Counted from the first letter of the stretch, positions 46,245-56,487 are shown. The stretch: 64,000 nt of DNA from Prochlorococcus sp. AG-355-N16 (GCA_003278545.1 QCEF01000002.1:1-64000); one strand, 5' to 3'. Notes: generated by a model not told the origin, from the letters alone. Numbers and translations are program-made.

Positions 46245-47420
46245 ATGAATACCTATAGTCGATTCGATATATCTTTCAAAAAAGGAAAAGGTTGTTGGCT
46301 ATGGGACAAAACAGGTAAAAGGTATCTTGATGCAGTTGCCGGTATAGCAACTTGTAGTCTTGGACATAGCGACAGAGTTCTAAGAAGAAGCTTATCAACT
46401 CAACTAAAAAAGATTCAGCACATTTCTAATCTCTACAACATTGAAGAACAAGAACAATTAAGCAGAACTTTAACGAATATGAGTTGTGCTAAAAGCGTCT
46501 TCTTCTGCAATAGTGGTGCTGAAGCAAATGAATCAGCAATTAAATTAATTAAAAAATATGGGAATACAACAAATAAAGGTAAAGAATCAATAATTCTCGC
46601 AGCAGAATCCAGCTTTCATGGAAGGACGTTTGCAGCCTTGAGTGCCACTGGACAGCCAAAATATCAAAAAGGTTTCGAACCAATGATTCAAGGGTTCAAA
46701 TTTTTTAAATTTAACAATTTTGATTCGGTAAAAAAATTATTTGAAGATTGTGAAAATAATGATCAAAAAATTTCCGGCGTTTTAATTGAACCGATACAAG
46801 GAGAAGGCGGCGTAATTCCTGGAAGTAAAATATTTTTTAAAAGGCTAAGAGAAATATGTGATAAATATAATTCACTTCTCATTTTAGATGAAGTCCAAAG
46901 TGGGGTAGGTCGAACTGGGAAAATGTGGGGTTATGAGAATTTAGGAATTGAACCTGATGGATTCACCCTTGCTAAAGGATTAGGAGGAGGTCATGCAATT
47001 GGAGCATTATTGGTAAAAGAAAAAGCCAACATTTTTTCTCCAGGAGATCATGCAAGCACTTTTGGAGGAAACCCATTCGCCTGTAAAGCTGCCATAACTG
47101 TATTAGAAGAAATAAATAGAAGAAATATTATAAATAATGTTTATCTAAGAGGGGAACAATTAAGTGCTGGGTTTGAAGGATTGTCAAAAAAATTTCCAAA
47201 TATTATTAGCGGCAAAAGAGGTTTAGGTTTAATACAAGGTCTTGTGATCAATGATGATTATACTGATGCAAATAAAGTTACATTAAAAGCTTTTGATAAA
47301 GGATTACTGGTAGTTCCTGCAGGAGGAAATGTTGTAAGGTTTGTCCCACCATTAATTATATCTCGAAGAGAAATTAATATTCTTTTGGATAAGCTAAATG
47401 CAATTTTTAAAGAGTTATAG
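46245..47420 (+). CDS. argD: Acetylornithine aminotransferase
   Basis: The protein has 391 residues from the ATG at 46245. An in-frame reading from 46164 runs through the tRNA and is not used. It has the PLP-enzyme features of class III: CNSGAEANESAIKLIKKYG, the FHGRTFAALSATGQPKYQKGF region, LILDEVQSGVGRTGKMW and the Schiff-base Lys in TLAKGLGGGHAIGALL. It makes acetylornithine from its semialdehyde in arginine synthesis. It follows the tRNA-Leu by only five bases, so processing would leave nearly leaderless mRNA. folC follows after 12 bases. Confidence 0.95.
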   Translation: MNTYSRFDISFKKGKGCWLWDKTGKRYLDAVAGIATCSLGHSDRVLRRSLSTQLKKIQHISNLYNIEEQEQLSRTLTNMSCAKSVFFCNSGAEANESAIKLIKKYGNTTNKGKESIILAAESSFHGRTFAALSATGQPKYQKGFEPMIQGFKFFKFNNFDSVKKLFEDCENNDQKISGVLIEPIQGEGGVIPGSKIFFKRLREICDKYNSLLILDEVQSGVGRTGKMWGYENLGIEPDGFTLAKGLGGGHAIGALLVKEKANIFSPGDHASTFGGNPFACKAAITVLEEINRRNIINNVYLRGEQLSAGFEGLSKKFPNIISGKRGLGLIQGLVINDDYTDANKVTLKAFDKGLLVVPAGGNVVRFVPPLIISRREINILLDKLNAIFKEL

Positions 47421-47432
47421 CAAATTTAAATT

Positions 47433-48665
47433 TTGAATAATGCAAATTTAAAAATTTTTGAATTATTATCTCCTAAATATGAAAGGGATAATATCAAGTT
47501 AGGTTTATCAAGAATTAAAAAAGCACTTCAAGAACTTGGTAATCCTTGCAAGAATATCCCTGCGATACAGATTATTGGAACCAATGGGAAAGGATCAATC
47601 GCGGCATATTTAGAAAGTATACTTTTTGAAGCTAAAAGGAATTTCGGTGTAACGACATCTCCTCATCTTTTGGACGTATGCGAGAGGATTAGAGTTAATA
47701 AAAAAAATATTAATAAAACTGATTTTGAAAAAATCTATAGATCAATAGAAAAAAATTTTTCAACATTTGAATTAACTCCCTTTGAAAAAATCATTTGCTG
47801 CGCACTAAATTTTTTTGACCATAAAAAAGTTGAATTACTTATTCTTGAAGCTGGCTTAGGGGGACGATTAGACGCGACAACAGCCCATAAATCTAGACCA
47901 ATCATTGCTATTGGGAATATTGGCTTAGACCATAAAGAATTTCTTGGAGATACTATTGAAAAAATTGCAGAAGAAAAATTAGCAGTTATTGAAAAAAACT
48001 CAATTGTCATTTCATGCAAACAAAATAGTCAAGTTGAAAATTTAATAACCAAAAAAGTTAAAGAGGTAGGAGCAGAAATTATCTGGAAAGATTCAATTTC
48101 AAACAGCTATGAGATTGGATTAAAAGGAATTTTTCAAAAGCAAAATGCTTCAGTAGCTATTGGAGCAATTGAAGCGCTGAATAATTTGGGATTTAATATA
48201 AAAGAAAAACACATATCTGAAGGTCTAAAAAAGACAACTTGGAACGGAAGGCTAGAAATAATAAATTATTTCAACAAAGATATTCTTGTAGATTGTGCAC
48301 ATAATTATCCTGCTGCCAAAGCACTCTCTAATGAGCGAATTAATTGGGAGAATGAAGATAAAGGAATGTATTGGATTTTAGGTGTCCAAAGACAAAAAGA
48401 TATTAACGCGATATTAAAAACACTTCTTAAGAAAAATGATCGCTTATTACTTGTGCCAGTACCAAACCAACCTAGTTGGCAATTAAAAGATCTCTCTCAG
48501 ATTAAAGAAATGGACTTTCAAAAAGCAATTGAATTTAAAACATTTGAACTTGCAATTGAGTATTTATTTTCCCTAGAAAAATGGCCACCTAATCATCCTG
48601 TTCTAACAGGTTCTATTTTTTTAGTTGCTGAATTTATTAAATTTGCGAATAAACAGAAATATTAA
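47433..48665 (+). CDS. folC: Dihydrofolate/folylpolyglutamate synthase
   Basis: The 410-residue protein has the ATP loop QIIGTNGKGSIAAYLE, VTTSPHLLDVCERIRVN and LEAGLGGRLDATTA with the Mg-binding acidic residues, and DCAHNYPAAKAL in the C-terminal half. It adds glutamates to dihydropteroate or folate. The start is TTG at 47433, as a nearby ATG is out of frame. It lies 12 bases after argD and overlaps the convergent FAD-oxidase stop by 4 bases. Confidence 0.93.
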   Translation: MNNANLKIFELLSPKYERDNIKLGLSRIKKALQELGNPCKNIPAIQIIGTNGKGSIAAYLESILFEAKRNFGVTTSPHLLDVCERIRVNKKNINKTDFEKIYRSIEKNFSTFELTPFEKIICCALNFFDHKKVELLILEAGLGGRLDATTAHKSRPIIAIGNIGLDHKEFLGDTIEKIAEEKLAVIEKNSIVISCKQNSQVENLITKKVKEVGAEIIWKDSISNSYEIGLKGIFQKQNASVAIGAIEALNNLGFNIKEKHISEGLKKTTWNGRLEIINYFNKDILVDCAHNYPAAKALSNERINWENEDKGMYWILGVQRQKDINAILKTLLKKNDRLLLVPVPNQPSWQLKDLSQIKEMDFQKAIEFKTFELAIEYLFSLEKWPPNHPVLTGSIFLVAEFIKFANKQKY

Positions 48666-50014
48666 ATTTTAAATTGTTCCTTTACTTCCCAGCCTTCTAA
48701 TTTTCCTGGATTTAATAGCCCTCTAGGATCAAATCTTAATTTCGCTTTTACTTGATCTGCATCCACTACTCCGAGACCTCCGCCTTCAACTGTTAAAACA
48801 TGCGGATTAAAAATAAACGCACCAAGTTTCTTGCAATCTTCTATTATTTCGTTTAATTCCTCTACCCCATTCCACTTTAATACAGGCAAAGCTGCTAATC
48901 GAGGTGATCCTTGTTGAGAAACTGCCTCTAAATGCCAAAGAACTTTTTTACCCCATTTTTTTCTCAAAAAATTAATTAATTCTATTTCATTATTAAGTGG
49001 CAAAAGCATCTGTAAATACGTCCAGTTTTTATCCCTAGACCTCATATGAAGAGTTGTATGATTCCACACGACTTCAGAAATTCCATTCACGAGCTTTTCT
49101 TCTTCCCCAAGTAGGGTAGATTCAACTTTAAATTTTTTACAAATTAGCTCGATGGTTTTTATTCCTCCAAGAGTTGATTGAATTAATATCTTGTGGCTTC
49201 TAGATTTACTTTTAAACCATTTTGGCATTTGATCTACGATTTCTTCTTCAAGAATTGCTCCTAATTTCAGATTAATTGCCGAGCTAGTAAGGGTTTTTAA
49301 TATTTCTATTGTTTTTTCAAATTCAATACAATTGATAACTAATGAGAACCACTTACGTTTGATATCAGTAGCAAGTAATAAAGAAGTAATTATTCCATTA
49401 GTCCCATAAGCATGATTTAGAGGTTCGGATTCTTCAGCATCAAATTTTAATAAAGCTGGTTTTTCATTCATCGTTACTACCTCTAAACCTAAAAGATTTC
49501 CTGGATCTCTTAAAAATCCCCACCTAATGGAACCAATACCTCCTGATCCACCTGCAATAAAACCTCCAATTGTTGCAGTTTTCCAAGTACTAGGAAGTAA
49601 CCTCAATTCCCTCCCATATTTCTCTAATTGTTTATTCAAATCTCCCATAACACAGCCAGACTGTACTTTTACAAAGCCTGTATCTGGATCAAATTCTTCT
49701 AACTTATTAAATTGACTCATCTGCATTACAACTCCTTTAAATAATGGGACAGCTTGTCCATAATTACCTGTACCTGAACCCCTTAAAGTAAGTGGGATAG
49801 ATAATTCCCAACAAATTTCTGCTACTTCCTTTACCGCTTTGTGATCAAAAGGTCTTACCACCAAATCAGCAATACATTCGTCTAATTTTTCAGTAAGGAT
49901 TGGAGAGTAGTTATAAAAATCTTTTGAAAGTCTTTTTACATCAGATTTATTTTCAATGATCTCTAAGTTTTTGACTTCTCTAAATTTGTCTATAAATTTA
50001 AATTTTGATATCAT
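48662..50014 (-). CDS. FAD-linked oxidase (GlcD/PCMH-type dehydrogenase)
   Basis: The 450-residue soluble protein has the N-terminal FAD-binding PCMH segment with LTLRGSGTGNYGQAVPLFKG and GFIAGGSGGIGSIRWGFL-type phosphate-binding loops, and a C-terminal FAD-oxidase cap ending with the LRFDPRGLLNPGKLEGW motif. This family oxidises 2-hydroxy acids or related carbon compounds. The substrate is not evident. It follows a cytosine-deaminase-like gene on the same strand 38 bases downstream, so they may share a transcript. Confidence 0.85.
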   Translation of the reverse strand: MISKFKFIDKFREVKNLEIIENKSDVKRLSKDFYNYSPILTEKLDECIADLVVRPFDHKAVKEVAEICWELSIPLTLRGSGTGNYGQAVPLFKGVVMQMSQFNKLEEFDPDTGFVKVQSGCVMGDLNKQLEKYGRELRLLPSTWKTATIGGFIAGGSGGIGSIRWGFLRDPGNLLGLEVVTMNEKPALLKFDAEESEPLNHAYGTNGIITSLLLATDIKRKWFSLVINCIEFEKTIEILKTLTSSAINLKLGAILEEEIVDQMPKWFKSKSRSHKILIQSTLGGIKTIELICKKFKVESTLLGEEEKLVNGISEVVWNHTTLHMRSRDKNWTYLQMLLPLNNEIELINFLRKKWGKKVLWHLEAVSQQGSPRLAALPVLKWNGVEELNEIIEDCKKLGAFIFNPHVLTVEGGGLGVVDADQVKAKLRFDPRGLLNPGKLEGWEVKEQFKI

Positions 50015-50052
50015 TATTAAAAATTTTTATGTTTTGTATATAAATTAGCCAA

Positions 50053-51288
50053 TTAGCAATATAAATCGCCGTTTATAAATACTTTTCTCTTTAAATTGCT
50101 CGAAAAAACGTCTGCCCATCTTTGTGCATCTAAAATCACAAAATCAGCAGGACAACCTTTTTTAATTAAACCATCCCATTTTAAATTTAATAATCTGCTT
50201 GGAGCTAAAAAAATAGAAGATAGAGTCATTCTCTCCCAGGGATTTAGTTGAAGCATAGGCATCGAGCAAGACAACATATAAAAAGGGTCAAAATTACCAA
50301 ATGGGTACCAAGGGTCTTGAACATTATCACTACCAAGAGATACATCCACATGTGATTTTTGTAATTGCTTTATTGGCGCAACTGGTCTTTTTAATGAAGT
50401 AGTTTTATTACTTCGATTGAGCAGCCAAAAATTTGTTAGGGGTAAAGCAATAACCTTAATATTTTTCTCAGCCATTTTTTCTCCTAAATTCAAAATCTCT
50501 TTATTACTTAGAGAAATAAGACTACTCAAATGACTACATGTGATCGGAATACTATTAATTTTTAAATTTTCGATTGTTTCTAGTAAAACTTTTATTCCCG
50601 CTCCAGGTTCAATAATTGATTCATCTATATGCAAATCAATTTCTAATTTATATTTACTAGCAAGACTTAGCATCTTTGCTATAAATTTGCTTGTATTTTT
50701 TTTATTGAAAGGAGGTACAATAACACCTCCTAAAATGCCTCCATTGTTGGAAAATAGTTTTGCCAAATCTTCTCCATCAGTTGTATCCCAGAATTCCAAT
50801 GGAGCCAGTGCAACGTATTGTAGAGTTAACTCAGATGAAAATGTTTTTTGTAATTTAAAAAGTTCAATCCAAATATCAATAGATTGACCTATGTATGTAT
50901 CAATATGACTTCTAATTGCTCGGTATCCATTTTGTATGGCAAGTTTTAATGATTTCTCAACTCTTTCAAGAACCTTATCTGTAGTTCTAGTTTTATGCTC
51001 TTCAAGATTTACTGATAATGCTCCTCCATAGTTTGATTCCAGATTAGGAAAGTCTGCCCATGTAAAAGATTTATCAAAATGCGAATGAGTTTCAACAAAT
51101 CTTGGGAATAAAATATTTTTTGGTTTTGTAATTTTATTTTTTAAAGGCTTTAACTCTGAAACAAATCCATCCTCCCAACTAATGGAAACTGAACATAAAT
51201 CCTCTACATCGATAATGAGGTTATCTATATCTTCTATTAAACAAAGGCTTCTGGGAATAAGAACCTCAGCTGTGCCGGAATTACTCAA
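50053..51288 (-). CDS. Cytosine-deaminase-like amidohydrolase
   Basis: The 411-residue amidohydrolase has metal ligands in VETHSHFDKSF (HxH), RSHIDTYIG, IDLHIDESI, CSHLSSL and LGSDNVQDPWYPFGNFDP, the last similar to the loop of E. coli CodA-type cytosine deaminases. It may deaminate cytosine or a related cyclic amidine. The start is TTG at 51288. It is transcribed toward the FAD oxidase 38 bases further, suggesting a two-gene unit. The substrate is inferred by family only. Confidence 0.8.
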   Translation of the reverse strand: MSNSGTAEVLIPRSLCLIEDIDNLIIDVEDLCSVSISWEDGFVSELKPLKNKITKPKNILFPRFVETHSHFDKSFTWADFPNLESNYGGALSVNLEEHKTRTTDKVLERVEKSLKLAIQNGYRAIRSHIDTYIGQSIDIWIELFKLQKTFSSELTLQYVALAPLEFWDTTDGEDLAKLFSNNGGILGGVIVPPFNKKNTSKFIAKMLSLASKYKLEIDLHIDESIIEPGAGIKVLLETIENLKINSIPITCSHLSSLISLSNKEILNLGEKMAEKNIKVIALPLTNFWLLNRSNKTTSLKRPVAPIKQLQKSHVDVSLGSDNVQDPWYPFGNFDPFYMLSCSMPMLQLNPWERMTLSSIFLAPSRLLNLKWDGLIKKGCPADFVILDAQRWADVFSSNLKRKVFINGDLYC

Positions 51289-51416
51289 ATTTTTAAATTT
51301 TCTTTTATTTTAAATCATAAGAAAACTTTACTGAATTAGAAAATAATTCAAATTTCGCTAAAAGATAAAAATAACTATGAAAAATTACCCTTGAGTTGTT
51401 AAATTTATAAATGTGA

Positions 51417-51490
51417 GGCGGGCGTCGCCAAGTGGTTAAGGCAGCGGCTTGTGGCGCCGCTATTCGGGGGTTCGAATCCCCTCGCTCGCC
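51417..51490 (+). tRNA. tRNA-His (anticodon GTG)
   Basis: The acceptor gcgggcg and cgctcgc pair with one G-T wobble, and the extra 5' G opposite C at the discriminator is the histidine identity element. The anticodon stem gcggc/gccgc carries the loop ttgtggc, so GTG. The T-loop ttcgaatc is normal. It is 74 bases long. miaB follows 72 bases later. Confidence 0.95.
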
Positions 51491-51562
51491 CTCAAAAATA
51501 TTGCAGCAAAATTACTTAACTTGTAATTTTGAATTAAAGAATCATAAAAAATTCCTAGCAAA

Positions 51563-52957
51563 GTGCTTACAAAAACAAAATCAGACGAAAAACAATCTCA
51601 AAAGAATTCAAGTACTGGCAGTTATTGGATAACCACATTTGGATGCCAAATGAACAAGGCTGATTCTGAGAGAATGGCTGGGACATTAGAGAAGATGGGA
51701 TATACCAGAGCAGATAATGAATTAAATGCCGATTTGGTCTTATACAATACATGCACAATCAGAGATAATGCGGAGCAAAAAGTTTATAGCTTTCTAGGAA
51801 GACAAGCAAAAAGAAAGCACAAAACACCTAACTTAAAACTTGTTGTTGCAGGTTGTCTTGCGCAGCAAGAGGGAGAGTCCTTATTAAGAAGAGTCCCAGA
51901 ACTTGATCTTGTTATGGGGCCTCAACATGTAAATAATCTTGAGAATCTTCTGGGGAAAGTTGATTTAGGAAATCAAGTTGCTGCCACAGATGAAACCTTC
52001 ATTTCTGAAGACATAACAAGTGCCAGAAGAGAAAGCTCTATTTGTGGCTGGGTTAATGTTATTTATGGATGTAATGAAAGATGTTCGTATTGTGTAGTCC
52101 CCTCCGTAAGAGGAAAAGAGCAATCAAGATATCCAAATGCGATAAAAAGTGAAATCCAAAAATTAGCTGATGATAATTTTAAAGAAATTACTCTTTTGGG
52201 TCAGAATATTGATGCTTATGGTAGAGACCTTCCAGGAACTACGAAAGAGGGGAGAAAAGAGAATACTCTAACTGATCTTTTATATTATATTCATGATGTT
52301 AAAGGAATTCGCCGAATAAGATTTGCTACTAGTCATCCAAGATATTTTTCAAAAAGGTTGATTCAAGCTTGTTATGAACTTGATAAAGTCTGTGAACATT
52401 TCCATATTCCCTTCCAAAGTGGAAATGATGAAATCTTAAAACAAATGTCAAGAGGATATTCTATTAAAAAGTATAAAAATATTATCGAGAATATAAGGTC
52501 ATTAATGCCAGATGCATCAATCACTGCTGACGCAATAGTTGCTTTCCCAGGAGAAACCGAACAACAATATCAAGATACATTAAAGCTAATATCAGAAATT
52601 GGTTTTGATCAAGTAAATACGGCAGCATATTCTCCAAGACCAAATACGCCTGCTGCAGTTTGGTCTAATCAACTTTCTGAAGTGGTAAAAAAAGCTAGAT
52701 TACAAGAAATTAATGATTTAGTCGAAAAAACTGCTAGGACCAGAAATCAAAGATACATCAACAATATTGAAAGCGTTTTAATTGAGGGTTTAAATCCAAA
52801 AAATTCCTCGCAAATTATGGGTAGAACTAGAACAAATAGATTAACTTTCGTAGAGATTCCCAAAAACATTAATTTCAATTTTTCATTGGGAGATGAGATA
52901 GATGTCAAAATAAATGAAGCAAGACCTTTTTCTTTAACAGGCGAACTTTATTTATAA
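51563..52957 (+). CDS. miaB: tRNA-2-methylthio-N6-dimethylallyladenosine synthase MiaB
   Basis: The 464-residue radical SAM methylthiotransferase has N-terminal UPF0004 cluster Cys in [26 protein letters not shown] and [11 protein letters not shown], radical SAM cluster Cys in [11 protein letters not shown] (Cx3Cx2C), and a C-terminal TRAM domain ending FSLTGELYL. It adds a methylthio group at A37 of tRNAs reading U-codons. The start is GTG at 51563. It lies 10 bases before ddl on the same strand. Confidence 0.96.
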   Translation: MLTKTKSDEKQSQKNSSTGSYWITTFGCQMNKADSERMAGTLEKMGYTRADNELNADLVLYNTCTIRDNAEQKVYSFLGRQAKRKHKTPNLKLVVAGCLAQQEGESLLRRVPELDLVMGPQHVNNLENLLGKVDLGNQVAATDETFISEDITSARRESSICGWVNVIYGCNERCSYCVVPSVRGKEQSRYPNAIKSEIQKLADDNFKEITLLGQNIDAYGRDLPGTTKEGRKENTLTDLLYYIHDVKGIRRIRFATSHPRYFSKRLIQACYELDKVCEHFHIPFQSGNDEILKQMSRGYSIKKYKNIIENIRSLMPDASITADAIVAFPGETEQQYQDTLKLISEIGFDQVNTAAYSPRPNTPAAVWSNQLSEVVKKARLQEINDLVEKTARTRNQRYINNIESVLIEGLNPKNSSQIMGRTRTNRLTFVEIPKNINFNFSLGDEIDVKINEARPFSLTGELYL

Positions 52958-52967
52958 TCTTTATCAA

Positions 52968-54035
52968 ATGATAGGGGGGCAAAAAAAATGTATTGGTTTA
53001 ATATTTGGTGGTAATTCCAATGAGCATGAAGTATCGATATCCTCTGCAAAAACAGTTTTTCAAGCATTTAATTCAGAAATTAACAAAGAACGCTACACAG
53101 TTAAAACCTTTTACATAAATAAATATGGAGATTGGCTTGATAGTCATCTCTCAGAAAAGATACTAATTGGTGGAATTGAAAACAATAAAACAAATAAACA
53201 AGAAATTTTTAATCAGAAAAAAATTAACTTCCTTGATGGAATTGAATTTAAAAATGTTGATGTTTGGTTTCCTCTTTTACATGGATTTAATGGAGAAGAC
53301 GGATCAATTCATGGCTTACTTAGATTTACAAAGAAACCTTTAGTCGGATGCGGAATTATTGGCTCTGCACTTGGAATGGATAAAATATTGATGAAAACAA
53401 TTTTCTCAAATCTTAAACTTCCACAAGTTAATTATCTAGTTTTTCAAAATGAAAATCTCAATGATAAGGAAGCAAAAAATAAAATAATTAATGAAATTTT
53501 AAAAAATTTAAAATTTCCTGTTTTTGTTAAACCATCGAACTCTGGATCATCTCTTGGCATCTCAAAAGTCAAAAATGAATCAGAAATATTACAAGCATTA
53601 GAAAAGGCTCGGGAAATAGATTCAAGAATCTTAATTGAAGAAGGTTTAGAGGTAAGGGAGGTTGAATGCGGAATAATTGGGAATTCAAAACTCTTAACCT
53701 CTGAGATAGGCGAGGTAAATTACGAAAGTGATTGGTATGATTACGATTCAAAATATCACTCAAATAATAAAATAATTATCCCAGCCGAAATAGATTCTCA
53801 AATCACAAAAGAAATTAAAGAAATTGCTATTAAAAGTTGTAGAGCACTAAATATTTTCGGTTATGCAAGAGTAGATTTCTTTTTAGAAAAATCTTCAAAT
53901 AAAATTTTGCTTAATGAAATAAATACAATTCCCGGTTTTACAAAAAACAGTATGTTTCCAATGCTTTGGGAAGCTTCAGGTTTAAAAATTGAACAACTTG
54001 TGGCTAAACTGGTAGATATATCTTTAGATTTGTAA
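52968..54035 (+). CDS. ddl: D-alanine--D-alanine ligase
   Basis: The 355-residue ATP-grasp enzyme has GLIFGGNSNEHEVSISSAKTV-type start (18 residues from GLIF), LLHGFNGEDGSIHGLL, VFVKPSNSGSSLGISKV, the EEGLEVREVECG strand and INTIPGFTKNSMFPMLW near the C-terminus. It joins two D-Ala for peptidoglycan. It starts with ATG. It is followed 10 bases later by a short membrane protein and then ftsQ, forming a cell-wall and division cluster ending in ftsZ. Confidence 0.95.
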   Translation: MIGGQKKCIGLIFGGNSNEHEVSISSAKTVFQAFNSEINKERYTVKTFYINKYGDWLDSHLSEKILIGGIENNKTNKQEIFNQKKINFLDGIEFKNVDVWFPLLHGFNGEDGSIHGLLRFTKKPLVGCGIIGSALGMDKILMKTIFSNLKLPQVNYLVFQNENLNDKEAKNKIINEILKNLKFPVFVKPSNSGSSLGISKVKNESEILQALEKAREIDSRILIEEGLEVREVECGIIGNSKLLTSEIGEVNYESDWYDYDSKYHSNNKIIIPAEIDSQITKEIKEIAIKSCRALNIFGYARVDFFLEKSSNKILLNEINTIPGFTKNSMFPMLWEASGLKIEQLVAKLVDISLDL

Positions 54036-54045
54036 TTTAAATCAA

Positions 54046-54456
54046 ATGTTGCATGGACTTCTTTGGTTACCATTACTCTTAATCTTCATTTTATTAACTG
54101 CACTTGGATGGTTAGAAAGAAGAAGGCAAAATCTTTTTAGAAGTTGGGCGAGTGATTCTGAACTTTGCAAGTTAGACAGTTCAGGTGCAGCTTCCTTAAA
54201 AGATGGTGAGTTAAAGTGGAGCTTATTTGAAGCTGGTAAATTTGAAGAAAAAGATTGTTTTATAATCAAGAAACTGGAATTAGTTGAATTAATGGCACTA
54301 ACTTCAGGAGAAGCTCCTCTAACAAGTGAATCTCAAGGTAAGTGCAGATTGAGATTAGTAGGGGATGGGAAAGAGATGGATGTACCATTTTCAGATGCAG
54401 AGCAAGCGAGAGAATGGATGGACCAACTGATGGAAAAAGCTCGATGTGATTTGTGA
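54046..54456 (+). CDS. Conserved cyanobacterial-type membrane-anchored protein, unknown function
   Basis: The 136-residue protein has an N-terminal hydrophobic span LLWLPLLLIFILLTALGWL, then a mixed alpha/beta soluble domain: KCRLRLVGDGKEMDVPFSD is a beta pair, followed by a helical end (REWMDQLMEKARCDL). There is no known motif. It is between ddl and ftsQ, overlapping ftsQ by 4 bases, so it is translationally linked with the division genes. Confidence 0.7.
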   Translation: MLHGLLWLPLLLIFILLTALGWLERRRQNLFRSWASDSELCKLDSSGAASLKDGELKWSLFEAGKFEEKDCFIIKKLELVELMALTSGEAPLTSESQGKCRLRLVGDGKEMDVPFSDAEQAREWMDQLMEKARCDL

Positions 54457-55178
54457 AAAACCAAAAAGGAATCAAAAATAGAAGCTTTTTTTTTCTAATT
54501 TCATTTTTATTTTTAACAAGCCTATTAAGCATAAAAACTTTCAAAAAAGTTGATCTTCAAGACATTAGGATTTCTGGTAGTGAATTATTTTCGCAGAATG
54601 ATGTGGTAAAAAATTCATCTTTAAATTTTCCGATCCGATTAATTTTTGTTAAAACAAATTTGTTAGAAAAAAAGTTAAAACAAAATTTATCCCTCAAGAA
54701 TGTTTCGGTAAACAGAGAATTATTTCCTTTTGGTTTGAAAGTTCATATCAATTCAAGAATTCCAATAGCTTACGGTGAGAGAATATTAAACGATGAAAAA
54801 ATATTAGGCTTTATTGATAAAGATGGAATTTTTATAAATAAACAAAATGTGGATGAAAAAAATTTTGATAAACTTACCATACAAGTTTTTGGATGGAAAG
54901 AAAAATTTAAAAAAATATTATCTGAAATTTTTATCGCTATAGAGAATTATGAATTAGAGATAGTTAAAATATCTTTTTCATACGATGGGTTTCTAACTAT
55001 TGAGGAAAAAGATTTAAACACAGTATTCCTAGGATTAAGGCCAAACTTAATCAACTATCAATTACAAATAATCAAAAATCTCAAAAATGAATTTAAGAAA
55101 AGTAGCTTTTCAAAAAAAATAGATAGTATTGATCTTACTAATCCAGATAAACCAAAAATAAAAGTGTTCAAACCCTAA
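54453..55178 (+). CDS. ftsQ: Cell-division protein FtsQ
   Basis: The 241-residue bitopic protein has one membrane span (FFFLISFLFLTSLLSI, about 12-28), then a POTRA domain (VDLQDIRISGSELFSQNDVV) and a beta-rich C-terminal region. It belongs to the divisome and links FtsZ-ring assembly with wall synthesis. Sequence conservation in the family is low, so position before ftsZ is strong support. The start is GTG at 54453 and overlaps the preceding gene. ftsZ follows after 179 bases. Confidence 0.88.
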   Translation: MKNQKGIKNRSFFFLISFLFLTSLLSIKTFKKVDLQDIRISGSELFSQNDVVKNSSLNFPIRLIFVKTNLLEKKLKQNLSLKNVSVNRELFPFGLKVHINSRIPIAYGERILNDEKILGFIDKDGIFINKQNVDEKNFDKLTIQVFGWKEKFKKILSEIFIAIENYELEIVKISFSYDGFLTIEEKDLNTVFLGLRPNLINYQLQIIKNLKNEFKKSSFSKKIDSIDLTNPDKPKIKVFKP

Positions 55179-55271
55179 TATTTGAAAAAGGATTTTGAGT
55201 AATTTTTTTTAATTATTGTAGTGTTGATATGGGTTTTGCATTCAAAACAAAATATTTAATAAATAAATATT

Positions 55272-55288
55272 TTTAGGATTTTCCTAAA
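55272..55288. promoter_or_regulatory. 7-base inverted repeat in the ftsZ leader
   Basis: The sequence tttagga, three T, tcctaaa forms a perfect inverted repeat about 70 bases before the ftsZ ATG. It could be an operator or a small stem in the ftsZ leader. The rest of the 179-base gap is AT-rich, with a 15-codon frame that I do not call. Confidence 0.35.
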
Positions 55289-55357
55289 CAAATTCCTACA
55301 GATGAGCGCAGTAAGTTCATAATGCACCCAATACTAGTAATAGATTCTTATTAAGAG

Positions 55358-56473
55358 ATGAGCTTCGGTAACAATCCAAACTTTGATCAATCGAGAGAAA
55401 TCCTTCCAAGCCAAAATGCCAAAATAGAAGTTATTGGTGTAGGTGGTGGTGGCAGTAATGCAGTCAATAGAATGATAAATAGTGATCTAGAAGGTGTTTC
55501 ATTTAGGGTTCTCAATACAGATGCACAAGCCCTACTTCAATCTTCTGCAGAGAGTAGGGTTCAACTTGGACAAAACCTCACTAGAGGTTTAGGTGCAGGG
55601 GGCAATCCAAGTATTGGGCAAAAAGCAGCCGAAGAATCCAAAGAAGAGCTTCAACAAGCTTTAGAAGGATCTGATTTAGTTTTTATAGCTGCTGGAATGG
55701 GTGGAGGAACTGGTACAGGTGCAGCTCCCGTTGTTGCAGAAGTTGCTAAACAAAGTGGGGCACTAACAGTAGGTATAGTAACCAAACCATTTTCTTTTGA
55801 AGGGAAAAGAAGAATGCGGCAAGCAGAGGAGGGGATCGCAAGACTAGCTGAAAACGTTGATACTCTTATAGTTATTCCAAATGACCGATTAAAAGACGTT
55901 ATAGCAGGAGCTCCTCTTCAAGAAGCATTTAGGAATGCTGATGATGTTCTAAGGATGGGAGTAAAAGGCATAAGTGACATAATTACTTGCCCAGGATTAG
56001 TTAATGTTGATTTTGCCGACGTAAGATCAGTTATGACGGAAGCTGGCACTGCTCTCCTTGGAATAGGTATAGGTTCAGGAAGATCGAGAGCTATAGAGGC
56101 AGCACAGGCAGCAATGAATAGTCCTTTGTTAGAAGCAGCTAGAATTGATGGAGCTAAAGGTTGCGTTATTAATATTACTGGTGGCAAAGACATGACTTTA
56201 GAAGACATGACCTCTGCATCTGAAATTATTTATGATGTTGTTGATCAAGAAGCAAATATTATTGTAGGTGCGGTGGTAGATGAGGCAATGGAAGGGGAGA
56301 TACAAGTAACTGTAATTGCTACAGGATTTGAAACAACCCAACCATTGAACCAGCAAAGAATAAAAAACAGATTATCTAATCAACCCCTATATAATTTTTC
56401 AGATAATAAAGATTCAGGAGCCAATATTCCTGAGTTTTTGAGATTAAGGCAAAATAAGAAAGATTTAGGTTAA
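55358..56473 (+). CDS. ftsZ: Cell-division protein FtsZ
   Basis: The 371-residue tubulin homologue has [15 protein letters not shown], the GTP-binding signature [17 protein letters not shown] and NDRL in the helix H7 region, and the NVDFADVR T7 loop that completes the GTPase site of the neighbouring subunit. The C-terminal tail ends [11 protein letters not shown], the peptide that binds membrane-linker proteins such as Ftn2/ZipN and SepF. It makes the division ring. It starts with ATG and sits convergent to the SRP RNA 15 bases away. Confidence 0.98.
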   Translation: MSFGNNPNFDQSREILPSQNAKIEVIGVGGGGSNAVNRMINSDLEGVSFRVLNTDAQALLQSSAESRVQLGQNLTRGLGAGGNPSIGQKAAEESKEELQQALEGSDLVFIAAGMGGGTGTGAAPVVAEVAKQSGALTVGIVTKPFSFEGKRRMRQAEEGIARLAENVDTLIVIPNDRLKDVIAGAPLQEAFRNADDVLRMGVKGISDIITCPGLVNVDFADVRSVMTEAGTALLGIGIGSGRSRAIEAAQAAMNSPLLEAARIDGAKGCVINITGGKDMTLEDMTSASEIIYDVVDQEANIIVGAVVDEAMEGEIQVTVIATGFETTQPLNQQRIKNRLSNQPLYNFSDNKDSGANIPEFLRLRQNKKDLG

Positions 56474-56487
56474 AAGCTAAAATAGAG

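Noticed and set aside
51432-51632. A 66-codon frame through tRNA-His into miaB
   Set aside because: It begins inside the tRNA and overlaps miaB in another frame, with no protein-like features.
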